Origin: Piscinibacter sp.
Lineage (GTDB): Bacteria > Pseudomonadota > Gammaproteobacteria > Burkholderiales > Burkholderiaceae_C
NCBI GenBank assembly: GCA_017983795.1
Contig: JAGOAS010000004.1
Coordinates: 142,002 to 206,001 of the forward strand
Direction: 5' to 3'
Length of the DNA: 64,000 nt
A program made the translations under genes and the position numbers. Each line of letters begins with the position of its first letter. The stretch's first letter is position 1. This document shows, piece by piece, positions 51,156 through 59,353 of the stretch. The notes under the pieces are model-generated. The model was not told the origin of the DNA, did no database searches, and was given only the letters and a program-made list of their open reading frames with translations.

Positions 51156-51188
51156 CCCCCTTGGGGGGCCGGGCCGCGGGCCCTGGGG
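51156..51188. repeat. GC-rich palindromic repeat after dacC
   Basis: CCCCCTTGGGGGG (51156-51168) followed by GGGCC-GC-GGGCC-type palindrome and CCCTGGGGGG. Such elements are common between genes in Leptothrix/Comamonadaceae-like genomes and may terminate or stabilise the dacC message. Confidence 0.5.
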
Positions 51189-51235
51189 GGCACCATGAGC
51201 CACGGTGTAAGCTGATTGCTTCGACAGGAGCCGCC

Positions 51236-52123
51236 ATGCAGACCTTGCCCGACACGCTGTGCTACCTCAACGGCGAGTACACCCCGCTGCGCGATGCGAA
51301 GGTGTCGGTGCTCGACCGCGGCTTCATCTTCGGCGACGGCATCTACGAGGTCGTGCCGGTCTACGGCGCGCGCCTGTTCCGCTTCGACGAGCACCTGGCG
51401 CGTCTCGGCCGCAGCCTCTCCAAGCTGCGCATCGTCAACCCGGCCACGCCGGCGCAATGGCTGGAGCGCTCGCGCCGTCTGGTGGCGGCGCTGGCCGAGA
51501 AGACCGGCGCGCAGGACCAGCTCGTCTACATCCAGGTGACGCGCGGCGTGGCGCTGCGCGACCACGTGATGCCGCCCGACATCGCGCCGACGGTGTTCAT
51601 GATGGCCAGCGCTATGAAGCCGGCGACGCCCGAGCAGCGCCACCACGGCGTGGCCTGCGTCACCGCGCGCGACTTCCGCTGGGAGCGCGGCGACATCAAG
51701 AGCACCTCGCTGCTGGGCAACGTGCTGGCGCGGCAGATGTCGGCCGACCACGGCGCGCTCGAGACCATCATGTTCCGCGACGGCTACCTCACCGAGGCCT
51801 CGGCCAGCAACGTGTGGGTGGTGCACGAGGGCGCGGTGCTGGGCCCGCCCAAGAGCGAGCATGTGCTGGAAGGCATCCGCTACGACCTGATCCGCGAGCT
51901 GTGCGAGGAAGAGGGCATCGCCTACAACCTGCGCCCCATCCCCGAGGGCGAGGTGCTGGCGGCCGACGAGCTGCTGCTCAGCTCGGCCACCAAGGAGGTG
52001 CTGCCCGTCACCACGCTGGACGGCCAGCCGGTCGGCCACGGCGCGCTGCGCGGCAAGCCGGGGCCGGTGTACGCGCGGCTCTTCGAGGCCTACCAGCGCG
52101 CCAAGGCCTCGCAATCGATCTGA
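51236..52123 (+). CDS. dat: D-amino-acid aminotransferase (class IV)
   Basis: A 295-residue PLP enzyme of fold type IV. The cofactor lysine is in [14 protein letters not shown]; conserved [21 protein letters not shown] and ATKEVLPVT follow. It makes D-alanine or D-glutamate from oxo acids, matching its position beside a D-Ala carboxypeptidase. A ACAGGAG ribosome site precedes the ATG. Confidence 0.92.
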   Translation: MQTLPDTLCYLNGEYTPLRDAKVSVLDRGFIFGDGIYEVVPVYGARLFRFDEHLARLGRSLSKLRIVNPATPAQWLERSRRLVAALAEKTGAQDQLVYIQVTRGVALRDHVMPPDIAPTVFMMASAMKPATPEQRHHGVACVTARDFRWERGDIKSTSLLGNVLARQMSADHGALETIMFRDGYLTEASASNVWVVHEGAVLGPPKSEHVLEGIRYDLIRELCEEEGIAYNLRPIPEGEVLAADELLLSSATKEVLPVTTLDGQPVGHGALRGKPGPVYARLFEAYQRAKASQSI

Positions 52124-52137
52124 TCCACGACCAGGCC

Positions 52138-52413
52138 ATGCGCGACATCCCGCCCGAGCAATCGCTGATCGAGTACCCCTCGCAGTTCCCCATCAAGGTG
52201 ATGGGCGCGAACGTCGAGGGTTTCGCCGAGGCGGTGGTGCGCGTGGCGCAGCAGTTCGATCCCGGCTTCGACGCCGCGAGCATCGAGACGCGCCCGAGCA
52301 AGGCCGGCAACTACCTGGGCGTGACCATCACCATCACCGCCACCAGCCGCGAGCAGCTCGACGAGCTGTACCGCACGCTGTCGACGCACCCGATGGTGAA
52401 GGTGGTGCTCTGA
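52138..52413 (+). CDS. ybeD: DUF493 / YbeD family protein
   Basis: A 91-residue protein with the YbeD alpha-beta fold: [20 protein letters not shown] and [25 protein letters not shown]. It is conserved between D-amino-acid and lipoate genes in many proteobacteria and is proposed to be a regulatory domain, but its function is not settled. It begins 14 bases after dat, and its stop overlaps the apparent CTG start of lipB. Confidence 0.92.
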   Translation: MRDIPPEQSLIEYPSQFPIKVMGANVEGFAEAVVRVAQQFDPGFDAASIETRPSKAGNYLGVTITITATSREQLDELYRTLSTHPMVKVVL

Positions 52414-53081
52414 ACGCTCCGCTCGTCAAGCGCCTCGGCCGCGTCGACTACGCGGCCACCGTCGAGGCCATGCGCGCCTTCACCGAGGCGCGCGACGAGC
52501 ACACGCCCGACGAGATCTGGCTGTGCGAGCACGCGCCGGTCTATACGCAGGGCGTGGCCGGCAAGGCCGAGCATGTGCTCGATGCGCACGGCATTCCGGT
52601 GGTGCAGACCAACCGCGGCGGGCAGGTCACCTACCACGGCCCCGGCCAGGTGGTGGCCTATCCGCTGATCGACCTGCGGCGGCTCGGCATCTTCGTCAAG
52701 GAATACGTATTCCGGCTCGAGAACGCCGTGCTGCGCACGCTGGAGCGCCACGGCGTCACCGGCCACCGCGTGCGTGGCGCGCCGGGCATCTACGTGCGCC
52801 TGGCCGACCCGTTCGGCCATGCGCGGCTGAGCGAGGACGAGCAACGCAGCTTCGCCGGCCTCGGCAAGATCGCCGCTTTGGGCGTCAAGGTGTCGCAGCA
52901 CCGCACCTACCACGGCGTGGCGCTGAACGTCGCGATGGATCTGAGCCCCTTCGACGGCATCAACCCTTGTGGTTACGCCGGGCTCGCGACGGTCGACCTC
53001 GCTAAAATCGGGGTTTCCACCGATTGGGATAGCGCGGCACGGATGCTCGGCGACCACCTCGCCGCGCAGTTCGCGCGCTGA
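52410..53081 (+). CDS. lipB: Octanoyltransferase LipB, apparent CTG start
   Basis: A 223-residue enzyme moving octanoate from ACP to lipoyl domains. Motifs are [30 protein letters not shown] with the catalytic Lys, and NPCGYAG with the catalytic Cys. Family homology starts at VKRLGRVDY, but the frame has no ATG, GTG or TTG before the ATG at 52470, which would remove about 20 conserved residues. The CTG at 52410 makes a CTGA overlap with the ybeD stop, analogous to ATGA/GTGA/TTGA overlaps nearby. The start is inferred; the function is certain. Confidence 0.9.
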   Translation: MNAPLVKRLGRVDYAATVEAMRAFTEARDEHTPDEIWLCEHAPVYTQGVAGKAEHVLDAHGIPVVQTNRGGQVTYHGPGQVVAYPLIDLRRLGIFVKEYVFRLENAVLRTLERHGVTGHRVRGAPGIYVRLADPFGHARLSEDEQRSFAGLGKIAALGVKVSQHRTYHGVALNVAMDLSPFDGINPCGYAGLATVDLAKIGVSTDWDSAARMLGDHLAAQFAR

Positions 53082-53086
53082 ACCGC

Positions 53087-54037
53087 ATGGACACTCCGTA
53101 CGACGCCACCGCCAAGCAGAAGTCGCAGGCCAAGACCGCGCGCATCCCGATCAAGATCGTGCCGGCCGAGACGCTCAAGAAGCCCGACTGGATCCGCGTG
53201 AAGGCCGGTTCGCCGAGCACGCGCTTCTACGAGATCAAGCAGATCCTGCGCGAGCACAAGCTGCACACGGTGTGCGAGGAAGCCTCCTGCCCGAACATCG
53301 GCGAGTGCTTCGGCCACGGCACGGCCACCTTCATGATCATGGGCGACAAGTGCACGCGGCGTTGCCCGTTCTGCGACGTCGGCCACGGCCGGCCCGATCC
53401 GCTCGACGCGGCGGAGCCGGGCAACCTCGCCAAGACCATCGCCGCGCTGAAGCTGAAATACGTGGTGATCACCAGCGTCGACCGCGACGACCTGCGCGAC
53501 GGCGGCGCCGGCCACTTCGTCGAGTGCATCCGCCAGGTGCGCGAGCTCTCGCCGCAAACGCGCATCGAGATCCTCACGCCCGACTTCCGCGGCCGCATGG
53601 ACCGCGCGCTGGAGATCCTCAAGGCCGCGCCGCCGGACGTGATGAACCACAACCTCGAGACCGTGCCGCGCCTCTACAAGGAAGCGCGGCCCGGCTCCGA
53701 CTACGCCTTCAGCCTCAACCTGCTCAAGCGCTTCAAGGAATTCGCGCCCGGCGTGCCCACCAAGAGCGGCCTGATGGTCGGCCTGGGCGAGACCGACGAG
53801 GAGATCCTGCAGGTGATGCGCGACATGCGCGAGCACGGCATCGACATGCTGACCATCGGCCAGTACCTCGCGCCCTCGGGCCACCACCTGCCGGTGCGCC
53901 GCTACGTGCACCCCGACACCTTCAGGATGTTCGAGGCCGAAGCGGCGAAGATGGGCTTCAGCCACGCCGCCGTCGGCGCGCTGGTGCGCTCCAGCTACCA
54001 CGCCGACAAGCAGGCAGCGCAGGCCGGCGTGGCCTGA
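53087..54037 (+). CDS. lipA: Lipoyl synthase LipA
   Basis: A 316-residue radical SAM enzyme that inserts two sulfurs into octanoyl groups. Both clusters are visible: [12 protein letters not shown] for the auxiliary [4Fe-4S] and [13 protein letters not shown] for the SAM cluster. The C-terminal RSSYHADK is the family serine region. It lies five bases after lipB and works on its product. Confidence 0.97.
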   Translation: MDTPYDATAKQKSQAKTARIPIKIVPAETLKKPDWIRVKAGSPSTRFYEIKQILREHKLHTVCEEASCPNIGECFGHGTATFMIMGDKCTRRCPFCDVGHGRPDPLDAAEPGNLAKTIAALKLKYVVITSVDRDDLRDGGAGHFVECIRQVRELSPQTRIEILTPDFRGRMDRALEILKAAPPDVMNHNLETVPRLYKEARPGSDYAFSLNLLKRFKEFAPGVPTKSGLMVGLGETDEEILQVMRDMREHGIDMLTIGQYLAPSGHHLPVRRYVHPDTFRMFEAEAAKMGFSHAAVGALVRSSYHADKQAAQAGVA

Positions 54038-54050
54038 ACCGCGGCGCGCG

Positions 54051-55025
54051 ATGGCTGCCGCGGCGAACAGCGAAGCGACCGTCGCCTGCGGCAACTGCCA
54101 TGAGCCCATGCAGCGGCTCATGCTGCCGGGCCACTACGGCCGCACGGTCGAGGTCGACCTGTGCAGCCACTGCCACCTCGTCTGGTTCGACCTGACCGAG
54201 ACGGCGCGCCTGTCCGGCCCCGCGCTGCTCGACCTGATCGGCGCGATGGCGCTGACGCAGCGCCTGCCGCACCGCACGCTCGAGGCAAAGGCCGGCTGCG
54301 CGCGCTGCGGCGCCGCGCTCAAGACGGTGCACAACCGCTCGCGCTGGGGCGCCTCGCTGCACCTCGAATGCCGCGCCGGCCACGGCGCCTACCAGACCTT
54401 CGCGCAGTTCCTGCAGGAGAAGGGCCTGTTGCGGACCATGTCGCGCATCGACCGCGCGCGCCTGCTGCAGACCCAGGGCCGCATCGACTGCGTCAACTGC
54501 GGCGCGGCGATCGCGCGCGACGAGGAGACCTGCAGCTACTGCGGCTCGGTGCCCAGCCTGCTCGACGTGGCGCGCCTGGCGCGCGCGCTCGATCCCGAGG
54601 GCGTGCTCGAGCCGCAGGCCGTGCACCGCGACGCGGTGCGCCAGCAGGCGCTGCAGTGCGAGGCCTGCGGCGCGGCGCTGCCGCCGGGCCTGTCGGTGGA
54701 CTGCGCGCAATGCGGCGCGACGCTGGCGATCAGCCGTCTCGCGGATGCCCACGAGCGCGTGGCCACGCTCGGCCCCGCGCTGCGCGCGCATGCCGCCAAG
54801 CCTTCGCCCGAGGTGGTGAAGCGCCGCCTCGAGGCGCTCGATGCCGACCTGCCGCGCCGGCGCGAGTTCACCGCCCAGATGGAGGCCGAGGCCGCCGCGC
54901 AGCGCGGCCACCATCGTCTCGACGGCGACTGGGATTGGAGCAACCTTTTCGGCGGCGGCACGAACCCGGTGCGCGCCGTGCTGCTCGCGCTGGTGATCTG
55001 GTTCGTCTGGTATTTCTGGCGCTGA
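54051..55025 (+). CDS. Zinc-ribbon protein with a C-terminal membrane helix
   Basis: A 324-residue protein with four Cys pairs: ACGNCHEPM (about 12), LCSHCHLVW (about 37), AGCARCGAAL (about 82), DCVNCGAAI then TCSYCGSV (about 147-162) and CEACGAAL then CAQCGAT (about 205-220). The first two resemble zf-TFIIB. A terminal helix (VRAVLLALVIWFVWYFW) anchors it in the membrane, with the ribbons cytoplasmic if the N-terminus is inside. Function is unknown. It follows lipA by 13 bases. Confidence 0.78.
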   Translation: MAAAANSEATVACGNCHEPMQRLMLPGHYGRTVEVDLCSHCHLVWFDLTETARLSGPALLDLIGAMALTQRLPHRTLEAKAGCARCGAALKTVHNRSRWGASLHLECRAGHGAYQTFAQFLQEKGLLRTMSRIDRARLLQTQGRIDCVNCGAAIARDEETCSYCGSVPSLLDVARLARALDPEGVLEPQAVHRDAVRQQALQCEACGAALPPGLSVDCAQCGATLAISRLADAHERVATLGPALRAHAAKPSPEVVKRRLEALDADLPRRREFTAQMEAEAAAQRGHHRLDGDWDWSNLFGGGTNPVRAVLLALVIWFVWYFWR

Positions 55026-55039
55026 GGCCGCGAAGGAAC

Positions 55040-55549
55040 TCAGCTCTCGGCGAGCAGCTTCTCGATCAGGCCGTGCAACTCGGCGAAGTCGGGTTGCCCG
55101 ACGAAGCGGCGCACCACGCGGCCACGCTTGTCGACCAGCAGCGTGGTGGGCGTGCCGCGGATGCCGCCGAAGCGCTCGGCGATCGCGCCGGTGTTGTCGA
55201 TCGCCACGCCGAAGGGCAGGCGCCGCGTCTGCGCGTAGTCCGCCACCGAGGCCGGTGCGTCGTATTGCATCGCCACGGCCAGCGTGTCGAAGCCGCGTGC
55301 CTTGAAGCGCTCGTGCGTCGCGACGATGGCCGGCATCTCGTGCACGCACACCGCGCAGCTCGTGGCCCAGAAGTTGACGAGCACGACCTTGCCTGGCCAC
55401 TGCGCGGTCGATGCGCTGTTGCCGTCCAGCAGCGTGTAGGAGACCTGCGGCACGGGCTGCGGCGCGCCGGGCAGGTCCAGGCTCAAATAGACACCCAGGC
55501 CGATTGCCACGGCCAGCAGCGGCAAGGCAAGATGGCGGGATACTTTCAT
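55040..55549 (-). CDS. TlpA-like thiol:disulfide reductase
   Basis: A 169-residue membrane-anchored thioredoxin: one N-terminal helix (ALPLLAVAIGLGVYLSL), then VVLVNFWATSCAVCVHEMPA with the CxxC pair near residue 81 and cis-Pro in GIRGTPTTLLVDK. TlpA/ResA proteins reduce cysteines of periplasmic apocytochromes or copper proteins. It converges with the zinc-ribbon gene and diverges from DUF4197 with only 14 bases between start codons. Confidence 0.9.
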   Translation of the reverse strand: MKVSRHLALPLLAVAIGLGVYLSLDLPGAPQPVPQVSYTLLDGNSASTAQWPGKVVLVNFWATSCAVCVHEMPAIVATHERFKARGFDTLAVAMQYDAPASVADYAQTRRLPFGVAIDNTGAIAERFGGIRGTPTTLLVDKRGRVVRRFVGQPDFAELHGLIEKLLAES

Positions 55550-55563
55550 CGGGAGATCAGCAC

Positions 55564-56253
55564 ATGCAGCGCAGGCAGTTTACGGCAGGGCTCGTGATCG
55601 TTCCGGGGCTGGCGATGATGTCCCCGCTGGCGTGGGCGCTCGATCTGAGCGAAACCGATGCGGCCGCCGGCGTGCGCGCCGCGCTGGAGAAGGGCGCCAC
55701 TTCGGCGGTCGGCCTGCTCGGCCGCGCCGACGGCTTTCTCGGCAACCCCAAGGTGCGCATCCCGCTGCCCGGCTTCCTCGAGGATGCGGGCAAGCTGCTG
55801 CGCAAGACCGGCCAGGGCAAGCGCGTCGACGAACTGGTCACGGCGATGAACCGCGCCGCCGAGGCCGCGATGCCGGAAGCCAAGCCGCTGCTGATCAACG
55901 CCGTCAAGTCCATGAGCGTGGAGGACGCGCGCAAGGTCATCGGCGGCGGCGACGATTCGGTGACGCAGTTCTTCGCCGGCAAGACGCGCACACCGCTGGC
56001 CGAGAAATTCCTGCCCATCGTGACCAAGGCGACCGAGAAGGTGTCGCTGGCCAGCAAGTACAACGCCGTCGCCGGCAAGGCGATGAGCCTCGGCCTCGTC
56101 AAGAAGGAAGACGCCAACATCCAGCAGTACGTTACCGGCAAGGCGCTGGACGGCCTGTTCCTGATGATCGGCGAGGAGGAGCGCAAGATCCGCCAGAACC
56201 CGGCGGCCGCCGGCAGCGCGATCCTGAAGAAGGTGTTCGGTTCGCTGAAGTGA
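55564..56253 (+). CDS. DUF4197 family protein, probably Tat-exported
   Basis: A 229-residue protein. The N-terminus MQRRQFTAGLVIVPGLAM has a twin-arginine-like signal followed by AWA. The body matches DUF4197: NPKVRIPLPGFLEDAGKLL, KRVDELVTAMNRAAEAAMPE and YVTGKALDGLFLMIGEEER. Function is unknown. The start is 14 bases from the divergent TlpA start, too close for a full promoter outside the genes. Confidence 0.87.
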   Translation: MQRRQFTAGLVIVPGLAMMSPLAWALDLSETDAAAGVRAALEKGATSAVGLLGRADGFLGNPKVRIPLPGFLEDAGKLLRKTGQGKRVDELVTAMNRAAEAAMPEAKPLLINAVKSMSVEDARKVIGGGDDSVTQFFAGKTRTPLAEKFLPIVTKATEKVSLASKYNAVAGKAMSLGLVKKEDANIQQYVTGKALDGLFLMIGEEERKIRQNPAAAGSAILKKVFGSLK

Positions 56254-56274
56254 ACCGGGCCGCGAGGGCCGCGC

Positions 56275-57432
56275 TCAGAGGCCCTTGGAGAGCTCGAACA
56301 TCAGCGCCGAGGGCAGCGAGCTCTCGATCACGTCGCGCCCGACGCGCGCGACGTTCGAGCCGCTGAAGCCCGACATCTCGAAGGTGTTGCCTTCCTCGAT
56401 GATCTCGATGAAGACGAAGTCGGGCACCTCGTTGCCGATCTCCTCGCGCAGCTGGGCGAACTTCTCGCCGCGCTGGATCGACTCGATGATCATCGCGTGA
56501 GGCAGGCCGTCGCGGCAGAACTCGGAGGCCTCGTCGATCGAGCCGACGAAGTCGATGACCAGGCCCATGCTGCGCAGCGCGTCGCGGATCTGCACGCGCA
56601 GGTCGCGGCGCGACGACACCACCAGCACGTGGCTGCCGGCCAGCGGCTTGGAGTTGGTGGACGGGGCGAAGCCCTCGTCGATCTCCATCGCGGTCACGCC
56701 TTCGATCTCGTCGCTGGCGGTGCGCGGGAACTCGATCGTCAGCAGGGAATGCAGCGCGTCGTCGCGCCGGTCCAGCGGCAGGCCCATGGTCCAGGCGGTC
56801 TGCTCGAGCAGCCGCCAGGTCAACGACTCCAGCGCGGCAGGCTCGGGCGCCCGCTCGTTCTCGCCCGCTTGGTCGGCCGGGCGGTGCGCGAAGCGGCAGG
56901 TGAGGCGCGCGTTCTGCGGCCAGGACTTGATGTCGATCGCGAACTCGATGTTGGACTGCGCATGCGCGAGCGCCCAGTCGAGCACGGTGTTGAGCAGGCT
57001 GAACAGCAGCGAGGCGTCGACGATGACCTCGGCGGCCTTCAGCGCCGGCTTGAGCACGATGCCGCGCGACTGCGTCTCGCGATGGCGGTGCGCCAGCAGG
57101 CTCTTGAGCGTGTCGGCCAGCTGCAGCCGCTCGTGCGACTGGCGCAGGCGGCCGGAGGCGAAGCGCGCGATCTGCTGGCCGGTCATGCCGGCCTGGCGCG
57201 CACCTTCGACTTCGTCGCGCAGGGCGCGCAGGCCGGCGCGGTCGATCTTGCCGCTGGTGATGAGGGTGTGGATGCGCTCCAGCGCCGAGGTCAGCGGCGT
57301 GGCGGTGGCGGCACCGATCTCGGCGACGAGGCGATGCCAGCGCTGCGCGGTCTCGCCGTCGTCGGCGGCCGGGGCAGGGTGCGAGCGTGCGGAGCCCGCG
57401 GAGCCGGGGCGATCGATGTCGGACATGTCCAT
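56275..57432 (-). CDS. Degenerate sensor-kinase/receiver-like protein
   Basis: A 385-residue cytoplasmic protein. Residues 30-240 resemble a histidine kinase dimerisation and ATPase region (LADTLKSLLAHRHRETQSRG; LLFSLLNTVLDWALAHAQ) but no canonical phospho-His, N or G box is clear. Residues 268-385 look like a receiver domain: HVLVVSSRRDLRVQIRDAL then HAMIIES where the phosphorylated Asp should be; the two acidic pocket residues are also missing. It may be a pseudo-signalling protein that binds partners without phosphotransfer. Identification is tentative. Confidence 0.65.
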   Translation of the reverse strand: MDMSDIDRPGSAGSARSHPAPAADDGETAQRWHRLVAEIGAATATPLTSALERIHTLITSGKIDRAGLRALRDEVEGARQAGMTGQQIARFASGRLRQSHERLQLADTLKSLLAHRHRETQSRGIVLKPALKAAEVIVDASLLFSLLNTVLDWALAHAQSNIEFAIDIKSWPQNARLTCRFAHRPADQAGENERAPEPAALESLTWRLLEQTAWTMGLPLDRRDDALHSLLTIEFPRTASDEIEGVTAMEIDEGFAPSTNSKPLAGSHVLVVSSRRDLRVQIRDALRSMGLVIDFVGSIDEASEFCRDGLPHAMIIESIQRGEKFAQLREEIGNEVPDFVFIEIIEEGNTFEMSGFSGSNVARVGRDVIESSLPSALMFELSKGL

Positions 57433-57528
57433 GAGCGTAGCCGCGAGTCTGGGGCCGCGGCTGCGCGGCTGCCAGAGGGGCGGGCCGGATTTCCCGCGCT
57501 TCCGGGGTGTGCAAATGTCACGGCAGGT

Positions 57529-58794
57529 TCACAGCACGCCGGCGGCGCGCAGTGCCGCGATCTCCTCGCCGGCCAGTCCGGCTTCGCGCAGCACCTCGTC
57601 GGTGTGCTCGCCGAGCAGCGGCGGCGGCCGCCGGTACTGCACCGGCGTGGCCGAGAACTTCATCGGGCTGGCGACCAGGCGCACGTGATCGGCCAGCGGA
57701 TGCGGCAGATCGACCGTCATGCCGCGCGCGCGTACCTGCGGGTCGGCAAACACCTCGGCCAGGTCGTTGATCGGGCCGCAGGGCACCTTGGCGGCCTCCA
57801 GCGCGGCCAGCCAGTCCGCCTTGGTGCGTGTGCGCATCAGCTCGGCGAGCAGGGGCACGAGCACCGCGCGGTGGCGCACCCGGTCGGCGTTGCGCGCGAA
57901 GCGCGCGTCCAGCGACAGCTCGGCGCGGCCGGCGACCTCGCAGAACTTGGCGAACTGCCCGTCGTTGCCGACGGCGAGGATCATGTGCCCGTCGGCCACC
58001 TCGAACACCTGGTAGGGCACGATGTTCTGGTGCGCATTGCCGGCGCGCTGCGGCGCGACGCCGGTGACGAGGTAGTTGGCGCCGAGGTTGGCGAGCATCG
58101 CCACCTGGGTGTCGAGCAGCGCCATGTCGATGGCCTGGCCGCAGCCGCTGAGGTCGCGATGGCGCAGCGCGGCGAGGATGGCCGTGCTGGCATACATGCC
58201 GGTGAAGAGATCGGCCACCGCCACGCCGACCTTCTGCGGCCCGCCGCCCGGCGCGTCGTCGGCGATCTCCTGGCGCGAAGGCCCGGTCACGCTCATCAGG
58301 CCGCCCATGCCCTGCACCGCGTAGTCGTAGCCGGCGCGGTCGCGGTAGGGCCCGGTCTGGCCGAAGCCGGTGATCGAGCAGTAGACGAGGCGCGGGTTGA
58401 GCGCGAGCAGGCTGGCGCTGTCCAGGCCGTAGCGGGCCATGTCGCCGACCTTGAAGTTCTCCACGAATACGTCGCTGCGCGCGGCCAGGCGCCGGATCAG
58501 CGCCTGGCCTTCCGGACGGGCGATGTCCACCGTGATCGAGCGCTTGTTGCGGTTGGTGCCCAGGTAGTAGGCCGCCTCGGCGGTGTCGCGGCCCTCGCGG
58601 TCGTGCAGGAAGGGCGGGCCCCAGCCGCGCGTGTCGTCGCCGCCGACGCCGTCGCGCAGCGGGCGTTCGACCTTGATCACGTCGGCGCCCAGGTCGGCCA
58701 GCGTCTGCGTGCACCAGGGGCCGGCGAGCACGCGCGAGAGGTCGAGCACGCGCACGCCGGCCAGCGGCAGGGAGCTTGAGGGGGTGTCGGTCAT
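57529..58794 (-). CDS. CaiB/BaiF family CoA-transferase
   Basis: A 421-residue family III CoA-transferase. The N-terminal LAGVRVLDLSRVLAGPWCTQ, YDYAVQGMGGLMSVTG and the catalytic Asp in VAVADLFTGMYAS (near residue 185) are conserved. It moves CoA between carboxylic acids such as formate, oxalate or aromatic acids. Substrates are not predictable. ATG at 58794 is chosen; the divergent lipoprotein starts 40 bases away. Confidence 0.9.
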   Translation of the reverse strand: MTDTPSSSLPLAGVRVLDLSRVLAGPWCTQTLADLGADVIKVERPLRDGVGGDDTRGWGPPFLHDREGRDTAEAAYYLGTNRNKRSITVDIARPEGQALIRRLAARSDVFVENFKVGDMARYGLDSASLLALNPRLVYCSITGFGQTGPYRDRAGYDYAVQGMGGLMSVTGPSRQEIADDAPGGGPQKVGVAVADLFTGMYASTAILAALRHRDLSGCGQAIDMALLDTQVAMLANLGANYLVTGVAPQRAGNAHQNIVPYQVFEVADGHMILAVGNDGQFAKFCEVAGRAELSLDARFARNADRVRHRAVLVPLLAELMRTRTKADWLAALEAAKVPCGPINDLAEVFADPQVRARGMTVDLPHPLADHVRLVASPMKFSATPVQYRRPPPLLGEHTDEVLREAGLAGEEIAALRAAGVL

Positions 58795-58822
58795 GCGGCC
58801 ATTGTGGCCGCGCGCTGCCCGG

Positions 58823-58828
58823 GATAAT
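58823..58828 (+). promoter_or_regulatory. -10 element six bases before the lipoprotein gene
   Basis: GATAAT followed by CCGACG and the ATG at 58835. It repeats the arrangement before hemJ (47402). No -35 is visible; a leaderless transcript is possible. Confidence 0.45.
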
Positions 58829-58834
58829 CCGACG

Positions 58835-59353
58835 ATGCCCCGCTTTGCATCCCTGCTCCTGGCCGGCGTGGCGCTGGCCGGCTGCTCGCCGGCGCTGGAC
58901 TGGCGCGAGTTCCAGCCCGAAGGCAGCGGCGTGCTGGCGAGTTTCCCGTGCAAGCCGGATCGCCATTCGCGCACCGTGAAGCTCGAGGTGCAGGCGGTGC
59001 GCATGGAGATGCTGGTGTGCGATGCCGGCGATGCGAAATTCGCGCTGGCCTTCTTCGACGTGGCCGAGCCGGGCCAGGTCGGCGCGGCGCTGGCCGAGCT
59101 GCAAGCGCTGGCGGCCGGCAACATCGGCGCGCAGAGTGCCGATGCGCAGCCGGCCGCCGTGCCCGGCATGACGCCCAATCCCAAGGCCATGCGCCTGCGT
59201 CTCGAGGGGCGCCAGCCCGACGGCACGACGGTGCAGGAGCAGGCCGTGTTCTTCGCCAAGGGCCTGCGCGTCTACCAGGCGATGGTGCTCGGACGCCGCG
59301 TGGGCGCCGAGGCGGCCGACACCTTCCTCGGCGGCCTGCGCCTGCCGGTATGA
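58835..59353 (+). CDS. Small lipoprotein of unknown function
   Basis: A 172-residue protein with a lipoprotein signal (LLLAGVALAGCSPAL, lipobox LAGC with Cys17). The mature part has two further Cys (FPCKPD and MLVCDAG) and ends FLGGLRLPV. No family was recognised. It is probably anchored to the inner or outer membrane, and the stop overlaps the transporter start (ATGA). Confidence 0.78.
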   Translation: MPRFASLLLAGVALAGCSPALDWREFQPEGSGVLASFPCKPDRHSRTVKLEVQAVRMEMLVCDAGDAKFALAFFDVAEPGQVGAALAELQALAAGNIGAQSADAQPAAVPGMTPNPKAMRLRLEGRQPDGTTVQEQAVFFAKGLRVYQAMVLGRRVGAEAADTFLGGLRLPV

